Source: Phyllobacterium sp. YR531 (GTDB taxonomy: Bacteria > Pseudomonadota > Alphaproteobacteria > Rhizobiales > Rhizobiaceae). From it: DNA of 64,000 nt. Where the stretch lies: the NCBI RefSeq assembly GCF_000282595.1, contig NZ_AKIZ01000022.1, forward strand, positions 124,001 through 188,000, given 5' to 3'. Positions 9,146 through 18,545 of the stretch are shown piece by piece. Every line of letters starts with the position of its first letter. Positions within the stretch are counted from its first letter, which is position 1. A program made the position numbers and the translations under genes. A model generated the notes under the pieces. It worked only from the letters and a program-made list of their open reading frames with translations, did no database searches and had not been told where the DNA came from.

Positions 9146-9956
9146 GTTCAGTTCCCATATAGGCGACGCGCACACGTTCATCCTGACTTACGGTCTTGTA
9201 ATCGCCGGAAGTCAGAATTTCCCCGCGCTGAAGCACTGTGACCTGATCGCAAAGATCGGCGACGACTTTCAGATTGTGCTCGACCATAAGGATTGCACGA
9301 TCCTTTGCGACTTCACGGATAATGTCAGAGACAATATGAACATCCTCATGTCCCATACCCGCCATTGGTTCATCAAGGAGGAGAACTTTTGGATCAAGTG
9401 CAAGCGTTGTCGCGATTTCCAAAACCCGTTTACGGCCATATGAAAGATCCGCAGCAAGCTTGTTGCGAGCATCAGTCAGACCAACGGCTTCAATGAGTTC
9501 ATTGGCACGCTCGTTCAGTTTGTTCAGCGCACTTAACGGTCGCCAGAATTGGGTAGATAGATTTCCCGGACGTTGTAATGCCACGCGAACATTATCGAGC
9601 ACGGTCAGATGCGGAAACACGGCTGATATTTGAAACGAGCGAACAAGTCCCATGCGGGCGACACGTGCAGGATCAGTCTTAGTGATATCTTGATCCAGCA
9701 AGGTTATGGTTCCACTGGAAGGTTGCAAAAATTTTGTCAGCAGATTGAAAACAGTGGTCTTGCCTGCTCCATTTGGACCGATAAGTGCGTGAACCTTGGC
9801 GTGATGAACATCAAGATCAACATTGTTTACGGCAATAAAGCCACCGAAATCCCGGCGTAGGCCGCGAGCGGAAAGCACCACCCGCGATGCCTGATCCAAG
9901 GATGTGCCGGGAGAGGACAGTCCTCCCCCAAACGCAGTTGTAGCAAGACCTGTCAT
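9138..9956 (-). CDS. Branched-chain amino acid-type ABC transporter ATPase (LivG family)
   Basis: Second ATPase of the same importer, 272 residues. It has Walker A GPNGAGKT (residues 60-67), the LivG-type signature LSYGRKRVLEIATTLA and Walker B VLLLDEPMAGMGHEDV, then ILMVEHNLKVVADL. The N-terminal extension of about 25 residues before SARGLRRDFGG is longer than in typical LivG proteins, so a later start cannot be excluded. The gene lies 5 bp downstream of the binding-protein gene and overlaps the livF-like gene. Confidence 0.92.
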   Translation of the reverse strand: MTGLATTAFGGGLSSPGTSLDQASRVVLSARGLRRDFGGFIAVNNVDLDVHHAKVHALIGPNGAGKTTVFNLLTKFLQPSSGTITLLDQDITKTDPARVARMGLVRSFQISAVFPHLTVLDNVRVALQRPGNLSTQFWRPLSALNKLNERANELIEAVGLTDARNKLAADLSYGRKRVLEIATTLALDPKVLLLDEPMAGMGHEDVHIVSDIIREVAKDRAILMVEHNLKVVADLCDQVTVLQRGEILTSGDYKTVSQDERVRVAYMGTEHE

Positions 9957-9961
9957 ACGGC

Positions 9962-11167
9962 TTACTTTGCCAGATCGCAGCCGCTTTCGGCTGGTTTCAT
10001 GTAGGCCTCGTCACCAGGTACCGTGGCCAAGACCTTGTAATAGTCCCAAGGTGCCTTGCTTTCGTCCGGCTTCTTGACTTCCATAAGATAAACATCGCTG
10101 ATCAAGCGACCATTCGCGCCGACTTTTGCGCCACGCCCAAACACATCATCAACTGGCATTTCATGCATAGCCGCGGCGACCTTTTCGGTGTCGTCGGTGC
10201 CCGCCTTCTGAATAGCCTTGAGATATTGTGTCACCCCGGAATATGTAGCGGCTTGGATCATATTGGGCATGCGGCCTGTTCGATCAAAGAATTTCTTTCC
10301 GAAAGCGCGCGATTCATCGTCGCGATCCCAATAGAAGCTTTCTGTAAGAGTCAGCCCCTGCGCGGCCTCAAGGCCGAGACCATGAACTTCTGCCAATGTA
10401 AACAGCAATGCTGCGAGCCTTTGGCCACCGGCAACAATACCAAACTCAGCGGCCTGTTTAATTGCGTTTGCAGTATCGAGACCGGCATTAGCGAGGCCGA
10501 TAACCTTTGCACCTGAAGACTGGGCCTGCAGAAGGAATGAAGAATAATCACTTGTCGCAAGTGGATGACGGACCGAGCCTACAACCTTACCGCCCTTGGA
10601 AGTTACATACTTGCTAGTCTGCTCTTCGAGTGAGTAGCCGAAGGCATAGTCGGCAGTCAGGAAAAACCATGTGTCACCACCTGCGCCAACGAGAGCACCA
10701 CCTGTTCCAACGGCAAGAGCATGCGTGTCATATGCCCAATGAAAACCATAAGGTGAGCACTGCTTGCCAGTCAGCTCGGCGGTAGCAGCACCAGTGACCA
10801 GATCGATCTTTTTCTTTTCTTTCGAAATGCCCTGCACTGCGAGGGCTACAGATGATGTTGTCAATTCCATAATGGAATCGACCTGTTCCGTATCGTACCA
10901 CTGCCGTGCAATGTTTGAAGCGATATCGGCTTTGTTCTGGTGATCGGCGCTAATAACTTCGATGGGCGCGTCTAGAACTTTGCCACCGAAATCCTCTGCA
11001 GCCATTTTCGCCGCTTCGAACGACCATTTGCCACCGAAATCCGCATAGACGCCTGACTGGTCGTTAAGGATGCCGATCTTCACCTTGCCGTCGGAAATTT
11101 CCGCACTTGCCGCCGGCAATGCTGTAGCAGCCATTAATGCTGCGGTTATCGCGGTTAGAAGCTTCAT
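9962..11167 (-). CDS. Branched-chain amino acid-type ABC transporter substrate-binding protein
   Basis: Periplasmic binding protein of the Leu/Ile/Val-binding superfamily, first gene of the operon. ATG 11167 is preceded by a strong ribosome site (GGAGGAGACC) and opens a clear signal peptide, cleaved after AASA (residue 22), giving 401 residues. A frame-consistent start at 11242 lacks both. The mature N-terminus, ISDGKVKIGILNDQSGVYADFGG, is typical of the LivJ/amide-binding fold; a later VGANGRLISDVYLMEVKKP strand is common in binders of organic acids or amides as well as amino acids. The ligand is therefore open. Probable control by the divergent LysR regulator. Confidence 0.9.
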   Translation of the reverse strand: MKLLTAITAALMAATALPAASAEISDGKVKIGILNDQSGVYADFGGKWSFEAAKMAAEDFGGKVLDAPIEVISADHQNKADIASNIARQWYDTEQVDSIMELTTSSVALAVQGISKEKKKIDLVTGAATAELTGKQCSPYGFHWAYDTHALAVGTGGALVGAGGDTWFFLTADYAFGYSLEEQTSKYVTSKGGKVVGSVRHPLATSDYSSFLLQAQSSGAKVIGLANAGLDTANAIKQAAEFGIVAGGQRLAALLFTLAEVHGLGLEAAQGLTLTESFYWDRDDESRAFGKKFFDRTGRMPNMIQAATYSGVTQYLKAIQKAGTDDTEKVAAAMHEMPVDDVFGRGAKVGANGRLISDVYLMEVKKPDESKAPWDYYKVLATVPGDEAYMKPAESGCDLAK

Positions 11168-11258
11168 TCTTGGTCTCCTCCCAAAGATTAGTCGTTTGGC
11201 CGAACATCGTAGGATGATCCGCCATTGATGAATTAGTTCCAATTACCAGATGCCCGAT

Positions 11259-11278
11259 AGCGGCTGCGCTCAGCCGCT
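11259..11278 (-). promoter_or_regulatory. Perfect hairpin in the leader of the liv-type operon
   Basis: An 8-bp perfect stem AGCGGCTG/CAGCCGCT with a 4-base loop lies about 92 bp upstream of the binding-protein start, in the region that should be transcribed leader or promoter. No U tract follows, so it is not an obvious terminator. It may be a regulatory RNA hairpin or a dyad for a protein. The rest of the 297-bp divergent region shows no gene. Confidence 0.35.
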
Positions 11279-11402
11279 GTACGCTTGTTAGTTTCCTCCC
11301 TCAATTCAGCTTATTTTGCTGAATATTTATTCTTGCTATGATTGCGCCGTTTCTCCCGACCGGCAACCATGTTGTTGAAAAAAGTCTAACATTGACAAAT
11401 AA

Positions 11403-11447
11403 GTACACAAGTATCTAATTTCGCACATATTCTGTACGAAAGTGTAC
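11403..11447. promoter_or_regulatory. Candidate LysR-type operator upstream of the LysR gene
   Basis: GTACAC (11403-11408) and its complement GTGTAC (11442-11447) flank an A+T-rich segment, with a further TGTAC at 11433-11437, just upstream of the LysR gene and facing the liv-type operon. LysR proteins usually bind such interrupted dyads in a shared divergent promoter. The repeats are seen; binding is inferred. Confidence 0.35.
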
Positions 11448-11464
11448 AATTGAGGATTTTGAGA

Positions 11465-12376
11465 ATGCGGCAGTTTACGTGGGATGATCTTCAATATTTT
11501 CTGGCGGTTGCTCGTACCGGTCAATTGACCACCGCAGCACGTCGTTTGCGCACAAACCACGTAACGGTTTCGCGCAGGATAGATCGATTGGAAGAGGCGC
11601 TGGCGGCCCGCCTATTTGAGCGCAATCCTCGCGGTTATATTGTTACTGCACTTGGAGAGAAGCTTATCGAGTCCGCTGAGGTAATGGAACGCGAGGCTGA
11701 GCGTTTCCAAAATGAAGCATCGGGGGGAATCGCTTCTCCTAGCGGTGTTGTCCGGTTGAGCATTCTGGAAGGGTTCGCCAACTTCTTTCTTGCTGACCGG
11801 TTGCCCTTAATGACGCAATCCTATCCTGGGCTTTCAGTGGAGATGGTAACAATACAGCAGATTGTATCTCTCTCTCGGCGCGAGGCAGATTTATCGATAA
11901 CGCTTAACGCCAGCCGGACGGGACGCTATTACCAAGAAAAGCTTATGCCCTATCGGCTATTTGTCTATGGATCGGCAGATTATCTGGCGCGACACGCTAC
12001 GATCAGGCGGCAAGCGGATCTCTCGGAACACAGATTTATTGGCTACATAGAAGACATGATTTTTACGCCCGGCCTGGATTATATGCGGGAGATACTTCCG
12101 GGGTTGCGTGCCTCCTATCAAAGCTCAAGCATTTTTGCTCAACTCAGCGCCGCACGTACGGGTTTTGGCCTCTGTATTCTGCCCTATTATATTGCTTGCA
12201 TTTACCCGGAGTTGGTTCCAGTCCTTCCAAAGGAGCTGCATCTCAATCGTGACTATTGGCTTATTTGCCATGAGGATATTGTTAGTACGCCTCGGATAAA
12301 AGTCTTGAGCAATTTCATGAAATCTGAACTTGAAAGTCAGGCTGCAAATTTTGCAGGATTGCCCATTCTCAATTAA
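11465..12376 (+). CDS. LysR-family transcriptional regulator
   Basis: DNA-binding regulator, likely of the divergent liv-type importer operon. The N-terminal winged helix-turn-helix is clear (FTWDDLQYFLAVARTGQLTTAARRL followed by NHVTVSRRIDRLEEAL), with a periplasmic-binding-protein-like effector domain behind it. ATG 11465 has GAGG nine bases upstream and gives 303 residues, the normal size; TTG 11450 is an in-frame alternative. The gene abuts the convergent DAO-type oxidoreductase with no base between the stops. The co-inducer is unknown. Confidence 0.88.
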   Translation: MRQFTWDDLQYFLAVARTGQLTTAARRLRTNHVTVSRRIDRLEEALAARLFERNPRGYIVTALGEKLIESAEVMEREAERFQNEASGGIASPSGVVRLSILEGFANFFLADRLPLMTQSYPGLSVEMVTIQQIVSLSRREADLSITLNASRTGRYYQEKLMPYRLFVYGSADYLARHATIRRQADLSEHRFIGYIEDMIFTPGLDYMREILPGLRASYQSSSIFAQLSAARTGFGLCILPYYIACIYPELVPVLPKELHLNRDYWLICHEDIVSTPRIKVLSNFMKSELESQAANFAGLPILN

Positions 12377-13489
12377 TCATGAGAACCGAGTTGGTGATAA
12401 CTGCGGGAGCAGGTGTTCTACAGTGGTCTCTGGTGCACGTCCACTAATCAGAGCTGCCGCGAGGGCTGAGAGAGCAGGCGAAGTCTGGATGCCGTAACCG
12501 CCTTGTCCTGCAAGCCAAAAAAACCCATCTACCGTATTATCGAAGCCGGCAACTGGAGTTCTATCCGGCGCGAAGGTGCGTAAGCCTGCCCAGCTGCGCT
12601 CGACACGATTGACGGGGATAGTTACTGCTTGTTCGAAACGATAGAGACCTTCAGCAAGGATCATATCGTCAACATAAGCATCATGTGGCTCTACAGGAAT
12701 TTCATCTGCAGGAGAAACAAACATTCGCCCGCCATCAGGCTTGAGATACCAGGCTTCATTGACATCATCGACCAGTGGCCATTTGCGGATATCATGATCG
12801 TCGGGAGCTGGCAGCACTGCAATTGAGCGGCGCAGCGGTGTCAAACCTAGCGGTTTTGCGCCGAATATTACAGCAGTCAGGTCGGCCCACGCACCCGCAG
12901 CGTTGACAACAACTCTTGCGCTGAAAGTCTTTTCGGATGTCTCGACAAGCCACCCCCCGGCAACACGCTTCGCATTGACCACTTCAGCATTTGTAAAAAG
13001 CTTGACACCCAATGCGGACGCTTTGCGCAACCAGCCCTGATGCAGCGCGTTCACGTCAATGTCCTGTGCATCATCCTGATAAGCAGCCGCTTTGACGTAA
13101 TTGCGGCTGAGGATCGGCACCATAGAGATTGCTTTGTCGATTGAAATTGTCTCGATACCAGTCCCGTCGCGTATGAACGCTTCGCAGGTTTCGACGCCAT
13201 CTTCATCGGCAACTGTCAATGACCCCCTAGGTGTGAGCAGCGTATCCGGAAAGAAACTCGTGTCCCGATTATAAAACATTGGGGCGCTGGCTCGATTTAA
13301 CCCCCGAATGACATCATTACCATAATTGGGAATAAAGATGGCTGCAGAACGGGCTGTAGAATGGTAACCGGGCTGATTCTCGCGCTCCAGGATCACTACG
13401 CTATTTGTGTTGGCTAAAGCAGCTGCAGCACCTACACCGGCTATACCCGCACCGATGACAAGAACATCGGTTTCAATAATTTCAGTCAT
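12377..13489 (-). CDS. FAD-dependent amino-acid oxidase/dehydrogenase (DAO family)
   Basis: Flavoprotein of the glycine oxidase / D-amino-acid dehydrogenase family; it would oxidise an amine to an imine or keto acid. In its 370 residues the dinucleotide-binding fold DVLVIGAGIAGVGAAAALA is at the N-terminus, followed by GYHSTARSAAIF, the flavin-contact region of DAO proteins. The family also has the late ERSWAGLRTFAPDRTPVAGF and WLAGQGGYGIQTSPAL blocks seen here. It lies 8 bp after an agmatinase-family gene on the same strand, so the two are probably co-transcribed. Whether the substrate is a D-amino acid, sarcosine or another amine cannot be told. Confidence 0.85.
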   Translation of the reverse strand: MTEIIETDVLVIGAGIAGVGAAAALANTNSVVILERENQPGYHSTARSAAIFIPNYGNDVIRGLNRASAPMFYNRDTSFFPDTLLTPRGSLTVADEDGVETCEAFIRDGTGIETISIDKAISMVPILSRNYVKAAAYQDDAQDIDVNALHQGWLRKASALGVKLFTNAEVVNAKRVAGGWLVETSEKTFSARVVVNAAGAWADLTAVIFGAKPLGLTPLRRSIAVLPAPDDHDIRKWPLVDDVNEAWYLKPDGGRMFVSPADEIPVEPHDAYVDDMILAEGLYRFEQAVTIPVNRVERSWAGLRTFAPDRTPVAGFDNTVDGFFWLAGQGGYGIQTSPALSALAAALISGRAPETTVEHLLPQLSPTRFS

Positions 13490-13497
13490 GACAATCT

Positions 13498-14568
13498 CTA
13501 ATTCTTACTTGCCTGCGTTTGGACGAAAGGGCTAAAAACCAGCAAGCTGAGGATTTCGAATAATACTTGCGCGCCTGCATGCGCGGTGTTGGTGGTGGAG
13601 TCATATTGTGGTGCCACCTCGACCACATCGCCCCCTACAAGATTAATGCCTTTGAACCCTCGGATAAGTTCGAGTGCTTCACGTGTCGTTAACCCGCCAA
13701 CCTCAGGTGTACCAGTGCCCGGTGCAAAACTTGGATCAAGACTATCAATGTCGAATGAGAGGTAGGTAGGGCCTTCTCCGATTATCGCTTTGGCTTTCTC
13801 GATAATTGCCGGGATGCCCAGGCCGCTCACTTCTTCTGCATGGACTACGGTCATGCCGGACTCGTAGGAGAACTCCCACAAGTATTCCGCAGAGCCACGA
13901 ATACCGATCTGGATTGTTCGAGTTGGATCAAGTACTCCCTCAAGGACTGCGTTGCGAAATGGTCCGCCATGATGAAATTTGGTCTGGTCGAAAGCGCCTC
14001 CAGTATCACAATGCGCATCGATATGAATCATTCCAACCGCACCATTTTTGCCAACCGCTTTTAGAATTGGATGGCTAATTGAGTGATCGCCACCGACCGC
14101 CAAAGGTATGACACCTGCATCAACAATCTGATTGAATCGTCGTTCGATGTCATCATGGCTTTGCTCCAGTCTGTAACGGCTGACGAAGGGCACGTCGCCG
14201 ATGTCGGCAACCCGCAGATCGAATACAGGCGCGCAATCCAGAACGTGATTGTAAGGGCCGATTCGTTCAATTGTGCGAACAGCGCGTGGCCCGAAACGGG
14301 AACCCGGACGATTGGTTACGCCGAGATCCATAGGTACTCCAACTATCGCGACCTGCAGATTGCCGAAATCCGGATTGGAGGTGTCAACCGGCATATATGG
14401 TGCCGTGAGAAAAGTGGGTATTCCAGCATAAGGAGCAAGGCGAGTTCCACTTTTGGAGAATATCTTGTCAGCAACTTTTCGGAATCTTTCGTCGAACAAC
14501 TCACCACCATGGCTCTCACCATACTTGGCGCGCAACTCATTCAGTTTACTCTCGTCCCACGATGGCAT
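13498..14568 (-). CDS. Agmatinase/ureohydrolase-family enzyme
   Basis: Manganese ureohydrolase that cleaves urea from a guanidino compound such as agmatine or guanidinobutyrate. All metal motifs are present: GGDHSIS, DAHCDTG, and SFDIDSLDPSFAPGTGTPEVGG. Start ATG 14568 (MPSWDESK) gives 356 residues and has GGGAA upstream; an in-frame ATG at 14646 adds 26 residues without a ribosome site. The family cannot be split into agmatinase, guanidinobutyrase or guanidinopropionase from motifs alone. It is followed by the DAO-type oxidase and faces a divergent aminotransferase, which together suggest catabolism of an arginine-derived amine. Confidence 0.87.
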   Translation of the reverse strand: MPSWDESKLNELRAKYGESHGGELFDERFRKVADKIFSKSGTRLAPYAGIPTFLTAPYMPVDTSNPDFGNLQVAIVGVPMDLGVTNRPGSRFGPRAVRTIERIGPYNHVLDCAPVFDLRVADIGDVPFVSRYRLEQSHDDIERRFNQIVDAGVIPLAVGGDHSISHPILKAVGKNGAVGMIHIDAHCDTGGAFDQTKFHHGGPFRNAVLEGVLDPTRTIQIGIRGSAEYLWEFSYESGMTVVHAEEVSGLGIPAIIEKAKAIIGEGPTYLSFDIDSLDPSFAPGTGTPEVGGLTTREALELIRGFKGINLVGGDVVEVAPQYDSTTNTAHAGAQVLFEILSLLVFSPFVQTQASKN

Positions 14569-14744
14569 TATGCTGAGTTCCCAAAAATTTATGTCGTTGG
14601 TCGGGTAACCAGAACATCCTAAAGTGACGGGGAAATCAATTGTCATTATCGGAATATGCCATGCGAAATAGTCACAGATGACTTCGGTCGGATTGACGAT
14701 TAAGAAGCTCTTTGAACTCGGAAAAAACGATACAGGACTGATTC

Positions 14745-15920
14745 ATGGTTGCCGCTGGACTTAATAGCCTCGTAACGAATTTATCGTCGCCGCCAATACC
14801 GGCGGTTCAAGCTTGGGGAAAGTCGTACGATGGAAGCCAAGGTTCGCTGATTGACTTGTCGCAGGCTGTTCCCGGCTACCCGGCACACGAAAAGATGCTC
14901 CAGTGGCTTGGCGAGGCAGCGTCATCGCTGGCTTACACAAATTACGGTCCCATTGAAGGTGAAAACGTTTTGCGTGAAGCCTATGCCGCGCATGTGTCCG
15001 AGGTATATGGTGCAGAAGTAAGCGCCGATAATATTCATATCACGTCGGGATGTAATCAGGCGTTTGTCTGTGCATCTATGGTTGTGGCTTCTGCCGGAAG
15101 CACCATTCTTGTTACTGACCCATTCTATTTCAATCATGACACGACATTGTCCATGCTTGGAATTAAAATGCGGACAGTGGAATGCAGTGCACCAGAAGGA
15201 TTTGTGCCCACAATTGAAGCGATAAAGGTGGCGATGACCCCAGATGTCCGGGCAGTCGCACTGGTTACACCAAATAATCCGACTGGTGCTATTTACCCTG
15301 CAGACCGGCTGCTTGCGGTTCTCAATCTTTGCAGAGAACTGGGCATCTGGCTTATTCTTGATGAAACTTATCGTGATTTTCTGCCAGATGGAGCGGGCGC
15401 ACCACACGCGTTGTTTTCTGTTGGAGAGTGGGAAAACAACCTGATTCAGCTTTATAGTTTCTCAAAATCCTTGTGCATTCCCGGCCATCGGCTGGGAGCA
15501 ATAACAGCGGGTAGTGCAATCGTAGATGAGATTGCCAAAATAATGGACAATTTACAGATATGCCCGCCACGTGCGCCGCAAGCTGCCGTCGCACGAGCAT
15601 TGCCTGCATTAACAGAATGGCGAGATGGTAACCGCTTGGAAATCGAGTTGAGGGCTAAAGCTCTCCATGAAGTTATGGGCGGGCTAAATGAATGGAGGCT
15701 GGAATCTATAGGGGCTTATTTTGCCTTTGTCAGGCATCCATTCGAGAATGTTTCGTCAGTGACGGTAGCTGAGCAATTGGCAAAACGCGCGGGTATATTG
15801 GCAATTCCTGGGGAATATTTTGGCTCTAAGCAAACTTCATTCCTGAGATTTGCTTTTGCTAATGCCGACGCACCAACCATCCGCCAACTACGCGGAAGGT
15901 TGGCGAATTTCGAGCTTTAA
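14745..15920 (+). CDS. Class I/II pyridoxal-phosphate aminotransferase
   Basis: Cytoplasmic PLP-dependent aminotransferase of fold type I, 391 residues. The core is clear: ITSGCNQAF (phosphate-binding region), TPNNPTGAIYP, LILDETYRDF and SFSKSLCIPGHRLG, where the lysine of SFSK carries PLP. The substrate is unknown; subfamily resembles aspartate/aromatic or N-succinyldiaminopimelate-type enzymes. It is divergent from the agmatinase-family gene (176 bp apart), which suggests joint action on amino acids. An AGGA ribosome site precedes ATG 14745. Its TAA shares a TTAA tetranucleotide with the stop of the convergent ggt gene. Confidence 0.87.
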   Translation: MVAAGLNSLVTNLSSPPIPAVQAWGKSYDGSQGSLIDLSQAVPGYPAHEKMLQWLGEAASSLAYTNYGPIEGENVLREAYAAHVSEVYGAEVSADNIHITSGCNQAFVCASMVVASAGSTILVTDPFYFNHDTTLSMLGIKMRTVECSAPEGFVPTIEAIKVAMTPDVRAVALVTPNNPTGAIYPADRLLAVLNLCRELGIWLILDETYRDFLPDGAGAPHALFSVGEWENNLIQLYSFSKSLCIPGHRLGAITAGSAIVDEIAKIMDNLQICPPRAPQAAVARALPALTEWRDGNRLEIELRAKALHEVMGGLNEWRLESIGAYFAFVRHPFENVSSVTVAEQLAKRAGILAIPGEYFGSKQTSFLRFAFANADAPTIRQLRGRLANFEL

Positions 15921-17662
15921 TATCCTCGCGCCAAACCGGAGCCTGAGCGACTATCGATGGCACCATTATAGCGCGCACCGCCGCCTTTGGTAATTTCATC
16001 AAGATTCTTGCCGCCGACAAGAATACCCGCCGCTTGCCCCCAAATAGTCCAGTCCTTGTCGATACCAACATCATGACCCATTTCGGTCAGGATTTTAATG
16101 GTATCGGCAGAAAGCGCATAGGGCTCCATATAGACGCGGTCAGGCAACCATTGATGATGAATTCGCGGTGCATCGATGGCTTCCTGGATGTCCATACCGT
16201 GATCGATCACGTTAATGATTGCTTCGAGTGTAATAGTAATAATCCGAGCACCACCCGGGCTGCCAATGACCATAAAGGGCTTGCCATCCTTGGATACAAT
16301 TGTCGGACTCATTGAAGAAAGTGGGGTCTTTTTGGGTTGAATTGCGTTGGCTTCACCCTGTATCAAACCGTAAAGATTTGGAACGCCAGGTTTCGAAGTG
16401 AAATCATCCATTTCATTATTGAGCAAAATACCCGTACCTGCTGCGACAACACCCGCGCCGAATGAACCATTCAGCGTATAGGTTACAGCAACAGCATTGC
16501 CCTCATCATCTGCTATCGAATAGTGCGTTGTCTCTGTACTTTCACCGAAGCCTTTTGGTGTCAGCTCTTTGGAGACACCGGCCTTGTAAGGGCTGATCTT
16601 TTCACGGATATCTTTAGCGTATTGCTTATCCAGCAATTTGGAGACGGGATTATCGACAAAATCCGGGTCACCGAGTGAAGCGTTGCGATCAACATAGGCA
16701 TAGCGCATTGCCTCTGTCATGGCGTGAACGGTCTGGGCGGAGCCATAACCCAAATAGCCTAGTGGATATCCTTCGAGAATATTCAGTATCTCGCATATGA
16801 TCACACCGCCCGAACTTGGCGGCGGCGATGAAACAATGTCATAGCCGCGATAATTGCATTTCACAGGTTCGAGTTCGCGTACTTTGTATTGCTCAAAATC
16901 AGCTTTCGCTAGAACTCCGCCGCCTGCTTCGCTCGCCTTGACGATTGAATCGGCGATGCTGCCCTTATAAAATGCGTCTGCACCCTTTTCAGAAATTGCG
17001 GCGAGAGCTGCCGCCAAGTCCGCCTGCACCAACGTTTCTCCGATCGCGTAAGGTTTTGCATCCGGTTTCAGGAATATTGCAGATGCAGCCGGATCCTTGG
17101 ATAGTTTTTTATTGCCATTCTGCAGGGAAGCAATGTCACCCTGATCGAGCACAAAACCATCACGGGCAAAGCGAATAGCAGGTCCGATAAGCTCTTCTCG
17201 GGTTTTTGTGCCATATTTCTCCCGAGCCATTTCAAAACCCGCCACTGAGCCTGGTACGCCAACAGCCAGATACCCATTTGTACTACTGCCCTTAACGATA
17301 TTGCCTTTATCGTCGAGATACATTGTCTTGGTTGCTGCGAGGGGAGCTCTTTCACGGAAGTCGAGGAACGTTGTCTTGCCGTCCTTTAGCCGGATAGTCA
17401 TAAATCCGCCACCGCCAATATTTCCTGCGGTGGGATAAACGACAGCGAGCGCGTAGCCGACCGCGACAGCGGCATCGACGGCATTTCCACCGTTCTTCAA
17501 AATGTTGACGCCAACTTCAGATGCCAAGTGCTGAGCCGTAACGACCATGCCGTGTTCAGCGGCAACAGGCTCTGGCGCTGCGGAAAAAACCAGCGTCGCA
17601 GGCGCAAGAGCCAGCCCGAGTGTCGTGACAAAGACCCCTGTCTTCGCGAGGCAAATATCCAT
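15917..17662 (-). CDS. ggt: Gamma-glutamyltransferase precursor
   Basis: Periplasmic N-terminal-nucleophile enzyme that splits glutathione and other gamma-glutamyl compounds or transfers the glutamyl group. ATG 17662 follows GGGAGGAAAGTC and gives 581 residues with a signal peptide (cleavage near residue 28). Large-subunit motifs GYALAVVYPTAGNIGGGGFM and LDFRERAP are present; the autocleavage point and catalytic threonine lie in TTHYSIAD around residue 380, followed by GSFGAGVV and LLNNEMDDF of the small subunit. The GSPGGARII loop is intact, so the enzyme should mature normally. A glutathione S-transferase gene lies 91 bp upstream on the same strand. Confidence 0.94.
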   Translation of the reverse strand: MDICLAKTGVFVTTLGLALAPATLVFSAAPEPVAAEHGMVVTAQHLASEVGVNILKNGGNAVDAAVAVGYALAVVYPTAGNIGGGGFMTIRLKDGKTTFLDFRERAPLAATKTMYLDDKGNIVKGSSTNGYLAVGVPGSVAGFEMAREKYGTKTREELIGPAIRFARDGFVLDQGDIASLQNGNKKLSKDPAASAIFLKPDAKPYAIGETLVQADLAAALAAISEKGADAFYKGSIADSIVKASEAGGGVLAKADFEQYKVRELEPVKCNYRGYDIVSSPPPSSGGVIICEILNILEGYPLGYLGYGSAQTVHAMTEAMRYAYVDRNASLGDPDFVDNPVSKLLDKQYAKDIREKISPYKAGVSKELTPKGFGESTETTHYSIADDEGNAVAVTYTLNGSFGAGVVAAGTGILLNNEMDDFTSKPGVPNLYGLIQGEANAIQPKKTPLSSMSPTIVSKDGKPFMVIGSPGGARIITITLEAIINVIDHGMDIQEAIDAPRIHHQWLPDRVYMEPYALSADTIKILTEMGHDVGIDKDWTIWGQAAGILVGGKNLDEITKGGGARYNGAIDSRSGSGLARGY

Positions 17663-17753
17663 GACTTTCCTCCCTTTATTGAATGGGAGTAGTGGAGCCA
17701 ATTCAATCGCGCATGTCCAGTATTAATGTGGCGACAATAATTGGTTATAGCTG

Positions 17754-18485
17754 TCACGCATCCTGATCGAGTTCTGGATAATGCCTGAAGATGCCAGATG
17801 TATTGAAGTCCAAGCGACGGTCAGATCTGAGATATGCTTGGATATTTGGCAGATTTGCTACTTTATCATGCAAAGCTCCCAAGGCAGGATAATCTTTGGT
17901 CAAGTTTGCTGTGGCGCGAGGAAAAGCGTATCTGAGGCCTTCAAAAATCTGGAAAAGAGAAAGGTCGACGTAGGTTAGAGTATTGCTAATCGCATGCTCT
18001 TTTCCATCAGGGTTCTGATGAAGAATCCGTTCAAAATAATCGAGAAACTTGGGCATACGATGTTCAATGAAATCTTTAGCGCGCAATTTAGCTGCGCCCT
18101 TTTGATCTTCATAATATTGGGTGGTTGCAATTGGGTGATGTGTATCATGCACTTCAGCAATAAAATCCGTAATTGTCAGCTGAAGTCCGTTGGCAATTAG
18201 GCGGAGATTTTCGTTCTTTGGTGCAAGATTGAGTTTGGGTCCAAGGTAAAACAGGATGTTCGCGACATGCGACAGGATCAGATTTCCATCTTTTAAGAAC
18301 GGCGGAGCAAAGGGAAGCTGTGGTTCAGTCCTACTTTTAAGTATCTTCATCATAGCTTTGACACCGCGCCCGGTGCCTTGCTCACGTGCGACGTCGACGT
18401 ATTCAACGCCAGCTTCTTCCAACGCCAGTCTTATGAATTCACCGCGTCCTTGTAGTCCATCCCAATAATACAGCTCGTAGGGCAT
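17754..18485 (-). CDS. Glutathione S-transferase family protein
   Basis: Cytosolic thioredoxin-fold plus helical-domain GST. ATG 18485 has GGAG ten bases upstream and gives 243 residues; the frame extends seven codons further up without support. The N-terminal strand YELYYWDGLQGRGEFIRLALEEAG resembles the sigma/mu/alpha-type opening with a Tyr near the glutathione site, followed by PFAPPFLKDGNLILSHVANIL, where PPFL and the SH pair match the gamma-glutamyl-binding loop. The C-terminal domain carries YVDLSLFQIFEGLRY. Substrate unknown; with the adjacent ggt gene it suggests glutathione-conjugate metabolism. Confidence 0.85.
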   Translation of the reverse strand: MPYELYYWDGLQGRGEFIRLALEEAGVEYVDVAREQGTGRGVKAMMKILKSRTEPQLPFAPPFLKDGNLILSHVANILFYLGPKLNLAPKNENLRLIANGLQLTITDFIAEVHDTHHPIATTQYYEDQKGAAKLRAKDFIEHRMPKFLDYFERILHQNPDGKEHAISNTLTYVDLSLFQIFEGLRYAFPRATANLTKDYPALGALHDKVANLPNIQAYLRSDRRLDFNTSGIFRHYPELDQDA

Positions 18486-18545
18486 GAGTGTCTCCTGATG
18501 CTTCAACTATTGGCATAGGAGCAGTTTAATGTGGCAGGATAAAAC

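Noticed and set aside
14569-14646. Upstream extension of the agmatinase-family gene to ATG 14646
   Set aside because: No ribosome site precedes 14646, while ATG 14568 has GGGAA upstream and gives a normal family length.
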